Assembly (NCBI GenBank): GCA_003221635.1 | Contig: QHSR01000025.1 | Span: 1-52,488 of the forward strand | Source: Candidatus Rokuibacteriota bacterium | GTDB lineage: Bacteria > Methylomirabilota > Methylomirabilia > Rokubacteriales > CSP1-6 | DNA length: 52,488 nt | Reading direction: 5' to 3' | Shown here: positions 10,681 to 19,731 of the stretch, in pieces | Numbering within the stretch: position 1 is the first letter of the stretch | How the letters are laid out: each line of letters starts with the position of its first letter | The notes under the pieces: model-generated | What the model was told of the DNA's origin: nothing | Seen by the model: only the letters and a program-made list of their open reading frames with translations | Database searches by the model: none | Translations under genes and position numbers: made by a program

Positions 10681-10710
10681 GTCACGAACGGCGACGTCGC
10701 CGTCCGTGAC
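10681..10710. repeat. 30-bp palindrome between rnhA and the hydrolase gene
   Basis: Two 15-base arms meet without a loop (GTCACGAACGGCGAC and GTCGCCGTCCGTGAC), with a single mismatch that would be a G-U pair in RNA. It lies 11 bases after the rnhA stop and 11 bases before a TATCAT box at 10721. It could be a DNA-binding dyad or a terminator stem; no U tract follows. Confidence 0.7.
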
Positions 10711-10736
10711 GAGACGGCCGTATCATCGTCCCGAGA

Positions 10737-11846
10737 ATGTCGCCGGCGCCAGACGATCGCCCTCCACACGTCCGCAGGCGCGCGATGGCGCTTCGAGCGC
10801 TGTCGGTCGCCGCCGCGCTCGCGACGGCGGTGGCTGGCGTCCTCTGGCTCTGCTGCGGGGGGGCTCTCTTTCTTTCGGTCGCGCTCGCCCTCCCCGCCAC
10901 CGAGAACTGGCTGCCGGGCGCGGAAGTCACGCGCGCGGACGTGACCATCCCGTTGGCGGGCGGGACGCTCGCCGCCGACCTCTATCGTCCGGCGCGCCCG
11001 CGTGGCGCGATCCTTCTCGTGCACGGCCTCTCGCCGGCGGGTCGCCGCCAGCCCGATCTGGCCCGCCTCGCCCGACTCCTTGCGCGGCACGGCCAGCTCG
11101 TCCTCGTCCCGCAATTCGACACGCTCGCGGCGTTCAAGCTCGATGGCCGCGAGGTCGCCGCCATCGGCGCGGCGCTCGATCACGCCGCCAGCCTCGCGAG
11201 CCCCGTCGCGGTCGCCGCCTTCAGCTTCGGCGCGGGCCCGGCACTTCTGGCGACGCCGGAGCGTCCGGGCATCCGGCTCGCCGGCAGCTTCGGCGGCTAC
11301 GCGGATCTACGATCGGTGATCGCATTCATCACGACGAGCGAGGGTGCCGAGCCGTACAATCGCTGGAAGCTGCTCCAGCTCCTTGCCGGATTCGTGGGGG
11401 ATGAACGCGATCGCGGCGGACTCGACCTCCTCGCGCAGGCCAAGCTCGCCAACCCGTCCGAGGACACGGGTCGTCTGGAGCTGGCGCTCGGGGCCGACGG
11501 ACAGGCGGTGCTGGCGCTCGTCCACAACCGTCGCCCGGACGCGGTGAGCCAGCTCCTGGCGCGCCTGTCTCCGACCACCCACGCGGCGCTCGACCGGCTT
11601 TCGCCGCTCCCCGTGATGGCGCGCCTGCGCGGGCGAGCGCTGATCGCCCACGGCCGGGCGGACACTTCCATCCCGTACACCGAGAGCCTACGGCTCGCGA
11701 ACGCCGCCGGCACACACGCCATCGTCCTCGACACGTTCCATCACACCGGTCCGTTCTCGCCGCTGGAGCTTGTCGGCTATGGCGCGCGGGACGCGTGGAG
11801 GCTGTTGAGCCTTGCCGATGCCCTGCTGAGAGCCCGGGAACCGTGA
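10737..11846 (+). CDS. Membrane-anchored alpha/beta hydrolase
   Basis: A 369-residue protein with one hydrophobic N-terminal segment (about residues 18-52), likely a membrane anchor, followed by an alpha/beta hydrolase fold. ILLVHGLSPAG gives the oxyanion-side HG, AFSFGAGPAL is the nucleophile elbow (Ser, with Ala where Gly is usual), HGRADTSIPY gives the acid, and DTFHHTGPF the catalytic His. The substrate is unknown; esterase or peptidase activity is plausible. A TATCAT box at 10721-10726 puts transcription just before the ATG, and no Shine-Dalgarno is visible. rnpB follows directly. Confidence 0.75.
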   Translation: MSPAPDDRPPHVRRRAMALRALSVAAALATAVAGVLWLCCGGALFLSVALALPATENWLPGAEVTRADVTIPLAGGTLAADLYRPARPRGAILLVHGLSPAGRRQPDLARLARLLARHGQLVLVPQFDTLAAFKLDGREVAAIGAALDHAASLASPVAVAAFSFGAGPALLATPERPGIRLAGSFGGYADLRSVIAFITTSEGAEPYNRWKLLQLLAGFVGDERDRGGLDLLAQAKLANPSEDTGRLELALGADGQAVLALVHNRRPDAVSQLLARLSPTTHAALDRLSPLPVMARLRGRALIAHGRADTSIPYTESLRLANAAGTHAIVLDTFHHTGPFSPLELVGYGARDAWRLLSLADALLRAREP

Positions 11847-11859
11847 GCCTGCGGTCGGC

Positions 11860-11865
11860 TATACT
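11860..11865 (+). promoter_or_regulatory. -10 element (TATACT) for rnpB
   Basis: TATACT ends 7 bases before the 5' strand of the RNase P P1 helix, placing the transcript start at about 11873. No convincing -35 box is visible. Confidence 0.55.
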
Positions 11866-11872
11866 GTACGTG

Positions 11873-12271
11873 GCGCCAGAGAAGGCTGGACGGTCGCCGG
11901 CCGCGGCAACGCGGCGGGAGGAAAGTCCGGGCTCCGCAGGGCAGGGTGCTGGGTAACGCCCAGGGGGGGGAACCCCACGGACCAGTGCCACAGAAAGCAG
12001 ACCGCCGTCCCGTCTGTGCCCGCAAAGGGTGGCGGGGCGGTAAGGGTGAAACGGTGAGGTAAGAGCTCACCAGCGGCGCGGGTGACCGTGCCGGCTAGGC
12101 AAACCCCACTCGGAGCAAGGCCAAATAGGGGAGCAATGGCGTGGCCCGCGCCGCTCCCGGGTTCGGCCGCTGGAGACGCCGGGTGACCGGCGTCGTAGAG
12201 AAATGATCGTCAACCCCGGGCCGGGAAACCGCTCGGGGCACAGGACCCGGCTTACAGGCCTTCTCTGGCGC
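11873..12271 (+). ncRNA. rnpB: RNase P RNA, bacterial class A
   Basis: The catalytic RNA that matures tRNA 5' ends. The ends pair perfectly: GCGCCAGAGAAGGC at 11873-11886 with GCCTTCTCTGGCGC at 12258-12271 (P1, possibly slightly overextended). Conserved blocks are in order: GAGGAAAGTCCGGGCTCC in CR-I, ACAGAAA near 11990, GGGTGAAACGGTGAGGTAAG with GAGCTCACC, TGCCGGCTAGGCAAACCCC, AGCAAGGCCAAATAGGGG and, near the 3' end, GACCCGGCTTACAGGCC. The length of about 399 bases is normal. A TATACT box lies just upstream. Confidence 0.96.
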
Positions 12272-12394
12272 ACATTTCGCGTCACGAGCCTTTTCTCCTT
12301 TGAGTATCCGCCTGCCCCGGTCACACTGGAAGAAAGCGAGGAAAACTCGGCTCGTGCGTTCATCGTCGGTCAATCGAAAGCTGGTGTACGTCCG

Positions 12395-14455
12395 GTGAGG
12401 CTCCGCGAAGCGGCAAGCACGATCTTTTCGCTGACCGCCATCCTGCCGCTGCTCATCTTCATGTATTTCATGTGGCGGTTCGGGCTGTTGGCGTCGACCG
12501 AGGTCCAGCTCGGCATCTTCCTCGCCCTCGCCATCGCCCTGCTCGGCTACGCCCTCTTCCGGCGGCTCACGCAGCGGGTTGCTGATCTCGGCCGCTCGCT
12601 CGGGCAGGCCGTGATCGCCCCGCCAACCGCCAAGCGCGGCGCGGGGCCGGCCTCCTCGCCGGCGGCCCAGGGAGCGGCTGCGGTACCGGGACTCGGCCAG
12701 GTGAATGAGATCGGGGAGATCGCGCAAGCGTTCGGGCGCATGCTCGGAGAGCTGCGCGCCTCGACGGAGCGCCTCGAGGACCTCGTGTTCAAGCTCGGCG
12801 CTCTCAACGACGTGGTCGAGATGGCCGCCCGCATCCCGCGGATCGAGGACCTCCTCTCCCACGTCCTCGAGCGCACCATGCGCGCGGTCAGCGCGGGCAT
12901 CGGGTCGATCATGCTCCTCGACCGCGAGCGCCGGACCCTGCGCATCGCGGTCGGGCGCGGGCTCAAGGAGCCCGGCCGCGGGCCGGTCGAGGTGAAGGTC
13001 GGTGAAGGCATCGCCGGAAAGGTCGTCGAGATGGGCGAGGCGGTCGTGGTCGAGGACATCGAGAAGGATCCGCGCTTCGGCCAGGCGAGCGACCCGCGCT
13101 ACGGGGGTGGCTCCTTCATCTGCATGCCGCTGCGCGTCGGCGAGCGAATCGTCGGGGTGGTCAACCTCGCCAAGAAAGAGGTCGCGCCCGGCACCACCGG
13201 CGTCTTCAGCCAGACCGATCTACAGTTCCTCAACGCGCTGGCCACGTATACCGCGTACGCCGTCGACAACGCGCGTCTCTTCGAGGAGGCGCAGCAGGCG
13301 GCGCGGCGCCTCCAGGAGGTCGTCGAGGACCAGAAACTCCGCCTGACGCTCGCCCAGCAACAGATGATCCAGGCCGCGAAGCTCTCCGCGCTCGGTGAGC
13401 TCGTCGCCGGCGTCGCCCACGAGCTGAACAACCCGCTCACCGTGCTGGTCGGCGCGAGCGACATCATCGAGCAGCAGGCGCCGGAGGCCCTCAAGGAGTA
13501 CGCTCAGATGATCCGCGAGGCGACCGACGCGGCCCGCCACATCGTGCGGGGCCTCCAGACGTTCGGCCGCCAGATGCCGCTCGAGCGGCGCCACGTGATG
13601 CTGGACGATCTCATCGAGAAGGTGCTGGCGCTCACCGCCGCCGATCTCCGGCTCGAGAGCGTGAAGGTGGACCGGGACATGGCGGCCGACCTGCCGCCGG
13701 TGTGGGCCGACGGTCACCAGCTCCAGCAGGTCCTCGTCAACCTCGTGACGAACGCCAAGCAGGCGATGGCTGAGCTGCCGGAGGTGGAGCATCGGCTGAA
13801 GCTCACGACCCGCGCCCTCGGCCCGGACCGGGTCCAGATCTCGGTGGAGGACACCGGCCCGGGAATCCCACCGGAGGTGCTGCCCAAGATCTTCGACCCG
13901 TTCGTCACCACCAAGGGCTCGGCCGGCACCGGCCTCGGGCTGAGCATTTCCTATGGGATCATCCGCGAGCACGGGGGCCAGATCACGGCCGACAGCCGCC
14001 CGGGGCGCGGCGCGATCTTTACGATCGATCTGCCCGTGGGCACCGCCGCCAATGGCGCCCTCTCCGAGGCCGGCGGTGAGCCCGTGCGCCTCGGTGGTAA
14101 GCGGATCCTCATCGTGGAGCACGATCAGGCGGTGCAGAAGATCCTCCTCGAGCATCTCGAGCCCACGGGCTGCACGGCCCTCACCGTGGCCCGTGCCGAT
14201 GAGGCCCGCCAGCACCTCCGCGACGGCATCGACCTCGTGGTCGCAGATTTCAATCTGGACGGGGTCGACTGGCTCGATCTCTTGCGCCACGTCGCCGCCC
14301 GTGGCACCGACGTCGGCCGCCGATTCATCTTCATCACGGCCGGGCCCGTCGGCCAGGAGGCGGACGCCGCGCTTCGCGACATCGGGGCGTGCCTCCTCTA
14401 CAAGCCGTTCACCGGCGACCAGTTCCTGGAGGCGGTGCGCGCCACCGTGAGCTGA
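12395..14455 (+). CDS. GAF-domain hybrid sensor histidine kinase with C-terminal receiver
   Basis: A membrane sensor kinase of about 686 residues from GTG 12395. Two transmembrane segments (about residues 7-28 and 34-52) are followed by a HAMP-like linker and a GAF domain at about 134-300. The HisKA domain carries ELVAGVAHELNNPLT (His near 342). The ATPase has an N box (LVNLVTNAKQAM), G1 (DTGPGIPPEV) and G2 (GTGLGLSISYG). A receiver at about 569-686 has its phospho-Asp in VADFNLDG and Lys in YKPF; its acidic pocket reads VEHD rather than the usual DD. The frame stays open back into rnpB, so the upstream limit is a judgement. It precedes mreB, and no partner regulator is adjacent. Confidence 0.88.
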   Translation: MRLREAASTIFSLTAILPLLIFMYFMWRFGLLASTEVQLGIFLALAIALLGYALFRRLTQRVADLGRSLGQAVIAPPTAKRGAGPASSPAAQGAAAVPGLGQVNEIGEIAQAFGRMLGELRASTERLEDLVFKLGALNDVVEMAARIPRIEDLLSHVLERTMRAVSAGIGSIMLLDRERRTLRIAVGRGLKEPGRGPVEVKVGEGIAGKVVEMGEAVVVEDIEKDPRFGQASDPRYGGGSFICMPLRVGERIVGVVNLAKKEVAPGTTGVFSQTDLQFLNALATYTAYAVDNARLFEEAQQAARRLQEVVEDQKLRLTLAQQQMIQAAKLSALGELVAGVAHELNNPLTVLVGASDIIEQQAPEALKEYAQMIREATDAARHIVRGLQTFGRQMPLERRHVMLDDLIEKVLALTAADLRLESVKVDRDMAADLPPVWADGHQLQQVLVNLVTNAKQAMAELPEVEHRLKLTTRALGPDRVQISVEDTGPGIPPEVLPKIFDPFVTTKGSAGTGLGLSISYGIIREHGGQITADSRPGRGAIFTIDLPVGTAANGALSEAGGEPVRLGGKRILIVEHDQAVQKILLEHLEPTGCTALTVARADEARQHLRDGIDLVVADFNLDGVDWLDLLRHVAARGTDVGRRFIFITAGPVGQEADAALRDIGACLLYKPFTGDQFLEAVRATVS

Positions 14456-14555
14456 CCCCCGGCGCAGAAACTTCTTCCGGTTGTCTGCGCGGTCCACTAC
14501 GCTGTTGGCGCAATCTCTGTGTCGCGTGCTTGCGAACATCACCTAGAGGGGCGGA

Positions 14556-15575
14556 ATGTTTTTGCGCACTTTCTCGAGAGACCTCGCGATCGACCTGGGC
14601 ACCGCGAACACGCTCGTGTTCGTTCGGGGCGAGGGTATCGTCCTCAATGAGCCCTCGACCGTGGCGATTCACGAGAGCGACCATTCGGTCATCGCCGTGG
14701 GGAGCGAAGCCAAGGCGATGCTCGGCCGGACACCGGGCAACATCCGCGTCATCCAGCCGTTGAGGGACGGGGTGATCGCGGACCTCGAGATCACCGAACG
14801 GATGCTGGGGTACTTCATCTCGAAGACACAACGGAGGCTGCGCACGATCCTCAAACCGCGGGTCGTGATCGGAGTCCCATCCGGAATCACGCAGGTCGAG
14901 CGGCGGGCGGTCCGCGATTCGGCACGGCACGCCGGCGCGCGCGAAGTGTACCTGGTCGAGGGGCCGGTCGCGGCGGCGATCGGGGCCGGGCTGCCGGTTC
15001 AGGAGCCTGGCGGGAACTTGATCGTGGACGTCGGGGGCGGGACCACCGAGGTCGCGGTGATTTCAATGGCGGGTGTCATCTTCTGCACGTCGGCCCGGGT
15101 CGCCGGTGACGCCATGGACGAGGCGATCCTGCAGTACATCAGGAAACACTACAACCTCCTGATCGGTGAGCGTCAAGCCGAAGAGATCAAGATCACGCTC
15201 GGTTCGGCCTGCCCCGGGGGGGACCGCCGCACCGTGGAAGTGAAGGGGCGGGATCTCGCCGACGGCATCCCGAAGACGATCGTTCTCGATGAGGAAGAAA
15301 TTCGTGAAGCGCTCCGCGAGCCCGTCATGACGATCGTCGAGACGGTTCGTACCTGCCTCGAGCGGACTCCCCCTGAGCTGGCCGGCGACATCGTCGACCG
15401 GGGCATCGTCATCACCGGTGGCGGTAGCCTCCTGCGAGGACTGGATCGGCTGCTCGGACAGGAAACGCACCTTCCCGTGACGGTCGCCCAGGACCCGATG
15501 TCCTGCGTGGTCCTCGGGGCCGGCCGAATCCTCGACGAACTCGACCTCCTCAAGCGGGTGGCGGCACCAGCCTGA
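14556..15575 (+). CDS. mreB: Rod shape-determining protein MreB
   Basis: Actin-like ATPase that organises lateral wall synthesis on the inner face of the membrane. The 339-residue length is typical. Phosphate-binding and adenosine motifs are DLAIDLGTANTLVFVRGEG at the N-terminus, LIVDVGGGTTEVAVIS mid-protein, and GIVITGGGSLLRGLD near the C-terminus. ATG 14556 has a GAGGGGCGGA Shine-Dalgarno, and a TACGCT box at 14498-14503 may serve as -10. The usual mreC-mreD partners do not follow; the next genes are small and unrelated. Confidence 0.96.
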   Translation: MFLRTFSRDLAIDLGTANTLVFVRGEGIVLNEPSTVAIHESDHSVIAVGSEAKAMLGRTPGNIRVIQPLRDGVIADLEITERMLGYFISKTQRRLRTILKPRVVIGVPSGITQVERRAVRDSARHAGAREVYLVEGPVAAAIGAGLPVQEPGGNLIVDVGGGTTEVAVISMAGVIFCTSARVAGDAMDEAILQYIRKHYNLLIGERQAEEIKITLGSACPGGDRRTVEVKGRDLADGIPKTIVLDEEEIREALREPVMTIVETVRTCLERTPPELAGDIVDRGIVITGGGSLLRGLDRLLGQETHLPVTVAQDPMSCVVLGAGRILDELDLLKRVAAPA

Positions 15576-15627
15576 CCGCGATGGCAAACCTTGGGATCTT
15601 CGATGATCTCATTCTATGCTTGTGGCC

Positions 15628-15915
15628 ATGACGGTCCTCATCCCTTCGCGGCCCGCGCATCGCTCGAGCGCGGCTCCAAGCCGCCCGGCGTTGTTCGTCG
15701 TGTCCCGGGACCTTCCCGGGCGCTATAACTCCCTGGCCTACGCGTTCGAAGGCGACCGCGGCGTCCGGGTGATCTTTGATCGCCGCCGAGCCGAGCGGCG
15801 TCAGCAGACGCTCACCCCCCTGGGGGAGCGCCGCCAGGAAGATCGCCGCTCGGCCGATCGAGATTGCACGTTGCGGTCGGTCGGCTGGGTCCAGATCCTC
15901 CCCGATTCGAAGTAG
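15628..15915 (+). CDS. Small hypothetical protein with an Arg-rich segment
   Basis: A 95-residue protein without a domain I recognise. The centre carries a strongly basic alternating segment, FDRRRAERRQQ then ERRQEDRRSADRD, a pattern seen in short uncharacterised proteins of high-GC soil bacteria. No signal peptide or membrane segment is visible. ATG 15628 is preferred over ATG 15616 because TATGCT at 15615-15620 ends 7 bases before it, the same -10-to-start spacing seen at several genes here. Confidence 0.55.
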   Translation: MTVLIPSRPAHRSSAAPSRPALFVVSRDLPGRYNSLAYAFEGDRGVRVIFDRRRAERRQQTLTPLGERRQEDRRSADRDCTLRSVGWVQILPDSK

Positions 15916-15959
15916 CCCCTTTCGGGACCTGCTACCCTATCGGAGTACAGGGCACTTCG

Positions 15960-16373
15960 ATGGGTGAGCTTCCGATCGCAAGGGCGACGTTTCTGGCCGT
16001 GCTGCTCGTGTCGATCTCCCACGCCTGGGCGCAGGACGCCGAAGATCGCTTGATGGCCCAGGTGCGTCTCACCACCGAGCCTGCCCTGGCGGCGGGATGC
16101 ACCCGGGTCGGTGCGTTAAGTGACGATTCCCTCAAGGATCTGCGGCGAAAGATCGTGAAAGCAGGCGGTAACGCTGCGGTGCTCTCGTTCGGAATCGAGG
16201 ACATGTCGACGATTTACGCCGAGGTCTACCGATGTCCCGCGAACGCTCTGCCACGCATCCCGCCACCGCCAGCGGGACCGCCCCCGCCGCCACCGTCGTC
16301 GGGGCAGCGGCCGCCACCTCCGCCGCCGGGACAACCACCGCCCCCGCCGCCCCCTCCCGCGCCTTCACGGTAG
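15960..16373 (+). CDS. Exported protein with proline-rich tail
   Basis: A 137-residue protein starting at ATG 15960 (the frame is open further upstream, but this start gives a clean signal peptide: LPIARATFLAVLLVSISHAWA before QDAE). The mature part (about 22-90) has a compact domain with two Cys (AAGCTRV and VYRCP) and KIVKAGGNAAVLSFG, resembling small RcsF/DUF4156-like envelope proteins, which is only a tentative likeness. The last 40 residues are almost entirely Pro and Gly, suggesting a wall- or matrix-spanning tether. The next gene also encodes an exported Pro/Tyr-rich protein. Confidence 0.65.
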   Translation: MGELPIARATFLAVLLVSISHAWAQDAEDRLMAQVRLTTEPALAAGCTRVGALSDDSLKDLRRKIVKAGGNAAVLSFGIEDMSTIYAEVYRCPANALPRIPPPPAGPPPPPPSSGQRPPPPPPGQPPPPPPPPAPSR

Positions 16374-16415
16374 CACCCCGGCCACCTGGACGGGGCGAAG
16401 GAGTCTACGCCCTGA

Positions 16416-16421
16416 TATAGT
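16416..16421 (+). promoter_or_regulatory. -10 element (TATAGT) giving a near-leaderless transcript
   Basis: TATAGT ends 6 bases before ATG 16428, so transcription should start at or next to the start codon. No Shine-Dalgarno is present. Confidence 0.45.
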
Positions 16422-16427
16422 AAGAGT

Positions 16428-16826
16428 ATGCGAAGCGTAGTTTCGTCTTTCCTCCTGGCCATCGCGCTTCTTGTCGTCGCTCCTGCGCCGAGCGATGCCT
16501 GGCGCAGTGGAGGAGGGGGCCACGGCGGTCCCTGGCGCCACGGCGGCGTCCACAGCCGGGTTGTCATCGGGGTCGGGCCCGCGTTCTGGTGGGGCGCGCC
16601 GTACCCGTGGTACTACCCGTATTACGGGTACTACCCAGCACCGTATTACGCATACCCGCCGTCACCGGCCGTCGTTGAGGAGCCGCAGGCGTATGCCCAG
16701 GTGGCGCCGGCTCCGGCAACGCCGTCGGAGGGGTACTGGTACTACTGTCCCAGCGCCCGGGCCTACTATCCGACCGCTCCAACCTGCCCAGAACAATGGG
16801 TGAAGGTCCCGCCGAGGCCCGAGTAG
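16428..16826 (+). CDS. Exported Gly/Tyr/Pro-rich protein with C-terminal two-Cys motif
   Basis: A 132-residue protein with a signal peptide (SSFLLAIALLVVAPAPSDA). A Gly/His stretch is followed by a Tyr-Pro-rich low-complexity region (YPWYYPYYGYYPAPYYAYPP) and a short C-terminal unit with WYYCPSARAYYPTAPTCP and WVKVPP. Many proteobacterial envelope proteins end in this two-Cys unit, but its role is unknown to me. The start codon sits 6 bases after a TATAGT box. Together with the preceding gene it forms a small pair of exported proteins. Confidence 0.65.
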   Translation: MRSVVSSFLLAIALLVVAPAPSDAWRSGGGGHGGPWRHGGVHSRVVIGVGPAFWWGAPYPWYYPYYGYYPAPYYAYPPSPAVVEEPQAYAQVAPAPATPSEGYWYYCPSARAYYPTAPTCPEQWVKVPPRPE

Positions 16827-16888
16827 CCCCGCAGCTCCGGCCCCCCTTCCTACCTGGCTTTCAGCTTCACGTCCTCGTAAGGCACCTC

Positions 16889-18376
16889 TTACTTCTTCTT
16901 CAGCCGCACCTCCTCCAGAGGCGCCGACCACGGATACGGGTTGATCAGCATCAGCGCGGGCTCCTCGACCCGCGGCCCGATCCCGCTCGGCCAGAGGAAT
17001 TCGAAGATGGGCCCGAACCTCACGCGCTCATGCAGGGTCTGCTGGATCTGGTGCAGCATGGCCTCGCGCTTCTTGCGGTCGGTCTCGACGGCCTGCTGCT
17101 TGTAGAGCGCGTCGATGTCGGGATAGCCGCCGTACGCGTAGGTGCCGTCGCTCGGTACGATCTCCGACATCCGCGTGGCGGCGTTGCCGTTGATACCCAG
17201 GGCGCCGAGGTAATTCATGACCGCTTCGCCTCGCGAGAAGAACGGAGGAGTCACATGCAGCTCGCCGGCCTCGAACCCGTTGGGGTAGCCGGCCTCGGCC
17301 ATGAGCTGCTTCGCCTTCACGGGGTCGTAGGGATACGGCTCGATGGGCAGCGCGAACTCGAAGGCGCGTGGAATGATGCTCCCCGTGGGCTTCGAAGCTC
17401 CGAGCGTCTCGGCCTCGCTCATCGCCCGGCGGTCGATGGCGTAGTTGGCGGCCAGACGCACTCGCCTGTCAGCCCACGGCGACTTGGGGTCCCACATGTC
17501 GAGGAAGTCGATCGTGGCGATCCCGATGCCCCCGGAAAATGCGAGCCTCAGCGAGGGATCCCTTTGGAGCTCGAGGGCTTGCGGCGCGTCCAGCATGTAG
17601 GCCACGTCGACTTCTCCCCGCTTCAGCATGGCCGCCCGCGTGGTGGGCTCCGGGACGACCTTGAAGACGAGCCGCTTGACCGACGGTACCTTGCGCCAGT
17701 ATCCCTCGTTGGCTTCCATGACCAGCTCGACCCCGGGCGTGTGGCTCACGAATCGATAGGGCCCGAGCCCGATCGGCTGCTTCTTGAAGCCTTCGTCACC
17801 GACCTTCTCGACGTATTTCTTGGGCACGACCCAGCCGGCGCCGGTCGTCAGCGTTCCGTAGAAGGCCATGAAATCGGGGAAGGGCTCGTGGAGCTGGAAT
17901 CGCACACGGGAGGGATCGACGACCGTGATATCGCGCACCTTCTCCTTGAGGATCTTCGTCCCCTTGGTGCGATGGAAGCTGAACTTCACGTCCTCGGCGG
18001 TGAACGGGTCGCCGTTGTGGAACTTCAACCCCTCGCGCAGCTTGAACTCGTAGACCCGCTGATCGGCGCTCACCGTCCATGACTCCGCCAGGCTCGGCGT
18101 CATGAGGTTGCCGGGCATGGGTTTCACGAGGGCGTCGTGCATCGCGTAGAGCACCCAGAACGGTGTGATCTGCCCCAGGACCTCGGCCGGATCGAACCAC
18201 TGGGGGGCCAGCGTCACGTAGATCGCCCAGCGCATCTCGCCTTCTGGTTTTGTCGATGACGCCTCCGGTTTCAGCGGGGACGCCGCTTTTTGCTGGGCGG
18301 CAACTTCTCCGACGAGACCTCCTGCGAGCAGAGCGCACAGCAGCCCGGCTCCGGCCATCCCGAAGCACCGTTTCAT
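16889..18376 (-). CDS. ABC transporter substrate-binding protein, family 5 (peptide/nickel type)
   Basis: A periplasmic solute-binding protein of 495 residues. A signal peptide (MKRCFGMAGAGLLCALLAGG then EVAAQQ) precedes the family 5 fold: LAPQWFDPAEVL near the N-terminus, LAESWTVSADQRVYEFKLRE at about 120, and IDRRAMSEAETLG at about 330. ATG 18376 is chosen because GGAGG lies 8 bases upstream; ATG 18382 is too close to it and the frame is open to 18505. No permease or ATPase genes adjoin, so it is an orphan binding protein. Family 5 proteins carry peptides, but also heme, nickel or sugars; the ligand is unknown. Confidence 0.88.
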   Translation of the reverse strand: MKRCFGMAGAGLLCALLAGGLVGEVAAQQKAASPLKPEASSTKPEGEMRWAIYVTLAPQWFDPAEVLGQITPFWVLYAMHDALVKPMPGNLMTPSLAESWTVSADQRVYEFKLREGLKFHNGDPFTAEDVKFSFHRTKGTKILKEKVRDITVVDPSRVRFQLHEPFPDFMAFYGTLTTGAGWVVPKKYVEKVGDEGFKKQPIGLGPYRFVSHTPGVELVMEANEGYWRKVPSVKRLVFKVVPEPTTRAAMLKRGEVDVAYMLDAPQALELQRDPSLRLAFSGGIGIATIDFLDMWDPKSPWADRRVRLAANYAIDRRAMSEAETLGASKPTGSIIPRAFEFALPIEPYPYDPVKAKQLMAEAGYPNGFEAGELHVTPPFFSRGEAVMNYLGALGINGNAATRMSEIVPSDGTYAYGGYPDIDALYKQQAVETDRKKREAMLHQIQQTLHERVRFGPIFEFLWPSGIGPRVEEPALMLINPYPWSAPLEEVRLKKK

Positions 18377-18585
18377 GATCATTCCCTCCGTCGGGTGCGG
18401 GTCCGAGGGACGTGTGGGCGTGCGCGAGGGACCGGCGGACAAGTTCGAGGGAGCCACGCGAGGAAACCGGAAGGCAGCGGGGCGGAAGTGCATCGTTGCT
18501 CCCACGCCCAGGGGGCGACCCGGTCAGGCCGATGCGCGGACCATAGCTCCGCGGGGCGATCCAGTCAATGAGGGGCCAGGGACAC

Positions 18586-19731
18586 CTACTTGAACGCCGG
18601 CATCACCTCTCGGGCGAAGCGGGTGAGATTTTCCTTCATGATCTTCTTCGGGGTCCCCAGCGGACACGAGACCATGACGTGCTCGAGCCCGGGATACCGC
18701 TGCTCCACGCCCTTCAGATAGCCGATGAACTCCTCGGCGGGGCCGCAGAGCCAGGTGCGGTTCTGCACGCCGTTTTCGATCGTGGCGGCGGTCGGCGACT
18801 GGGGCTGGCGCGCCGCCACCGCCTTCACGTGCTCTTCACTGTAGCGCAGCATGCCGAGCGGCCCCATGAACTTGGCGTGCTCCTCGAAGTACGGCCGTGC
18901 TTTGCGGATGGCGAGCTCCTGGGTGTCGTCGATGCTCATGCGGAATCCGAGGATCAGCTCCTCGCCGAGCTGGAGCTCGCGGCCGTGGGTACGCGCCACC
19001 GACTGGTAGTCCCGGAACCAGCGATCGACGAACTGCTCGGCCGTGGCGGAGACGACGCCCTTGATGCCGTGCCGCACCATGAAGTCGAGCCCCCGGGCGC
19101 TGCCGCTCACGATCGGCTGCCAGATCTCCACGGGCAGGCGCACGGGCCGCGGCACGACCGTGATTTCTTTCAAGGTATAGCCACGGTACGGCACCGCCGG
19201 GGGAATCGTGTAGTACTTGCCCTGATGGGAGAACGCGTTCTGGTTGAACGCCTTCAGGATGATCTCGAGCTGCTCCTCGAAGAGCTCGCGGTTGGCCTCG
19301 GCGTCCAGCATCGGATTGCCGAAGCTCTCCACCTCGCGCGTGTGATAACCGCGCCCCACGCCGAAGATCAGGCGGCCGCCCGTCAGGATGTCCGCGGTCG
19401 CGTAGTCCTCCGCCAGCCGGATCGGATGCCAGGTCGGGATGATGTTGAACCCGCAGCCGATCTTGAGCCGCTTCGTATGGTTGGCGATGTGAACGGCCAG
19501 CAGCGGGATGTTCGGGATGCACTCGTAGCCCTCGTGCTGGAAGTGGTGCTCCGCCAGCCACAGGGCCTCGTACCCGAGCTCGTCCATCGTCTGGGCCAGC
19601 TCGAGCGTCGTGTCGAACGCCTCGATCACCCGCTCGTTCGAGTACCGGCGGTCGTCGGCGGGAGTCCCGGAGTGTCCGCAGTTCTCCAGCTCGATGTGTC
19701 CGATGTACAGGGTCGAGAAGCGCTTGATCAT
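18586..19731 (-). CDS. LLM-class flavin-dependent oxidoreductase (luciferase-like)
   Basis: A TIM-barrel FMN- or F420-dependent oxidoreductase of 381 residues. Family marks are MDELGYEALWLAEHHF, RLKIGCGFNIIPTWHPIRLA, LTGGRLIFGVGRGYHTREVE and the C-terminal substrate region. Such enzymes oxygenate or reduce small organic substrates. Its ATG overlaps the stop of the FAD reductase gene (ATGA), and that gene in turn overlaps the Rieske gene. The three may therefore form a redox chain passing electrons from NAD(P)H via FAD and a 2Fe-2S protein, although LLM enzymes normally take reduced flavin from a separate reductase. GGAG lies 9 bases upstream of the start. Confidence 0.87.
   Translation of the reverse strand: MIKRFSTLYIGHIELENCGHSGTPADDRRYSNERVIEAFDTTLELAQTMDELGYEALWLAEHHFQHEGYECIPNIPLLAVHIANHTKRLKIGCGFNIIPTWHPIRLAEDYATADILTGGRLIFGVGRGYHTREVESFGNPMLDAEANRELFEEQLEIILKAFNQNAFSHQGKYYTIPPAVPYRGYTLKEITVVPRPVRLPVEIWQPIVSGSARGLDFMVRHGIKGVVSATAEQFVDRWFRDYQSVARTHGRELQLGEELILGFRMSIDDTQELAIRKARPYFEEHAKFMGPLGMLRYSEEHVKAVAARQPQSPTAATIENGVQNRTWLCGPAEEFIGYLKGVEQRYPGLEHVMVSCPLGTPKKIMKENLTRFAREVMPAFK

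Noticed and set aside
12203-12394. N-terminal extension of the GAF hybrid kinase
   Set aside because: It lies in the RNase P RNA gene and the residues resemble translated RNA sequence; the membrane helices start after 12395.
14461-14555. Terminator between the GAF hybrid kinase and mreB
   Set aside because: No stable stem with a U tract is visible; only a possible -10 box (TACGCT) is seen.
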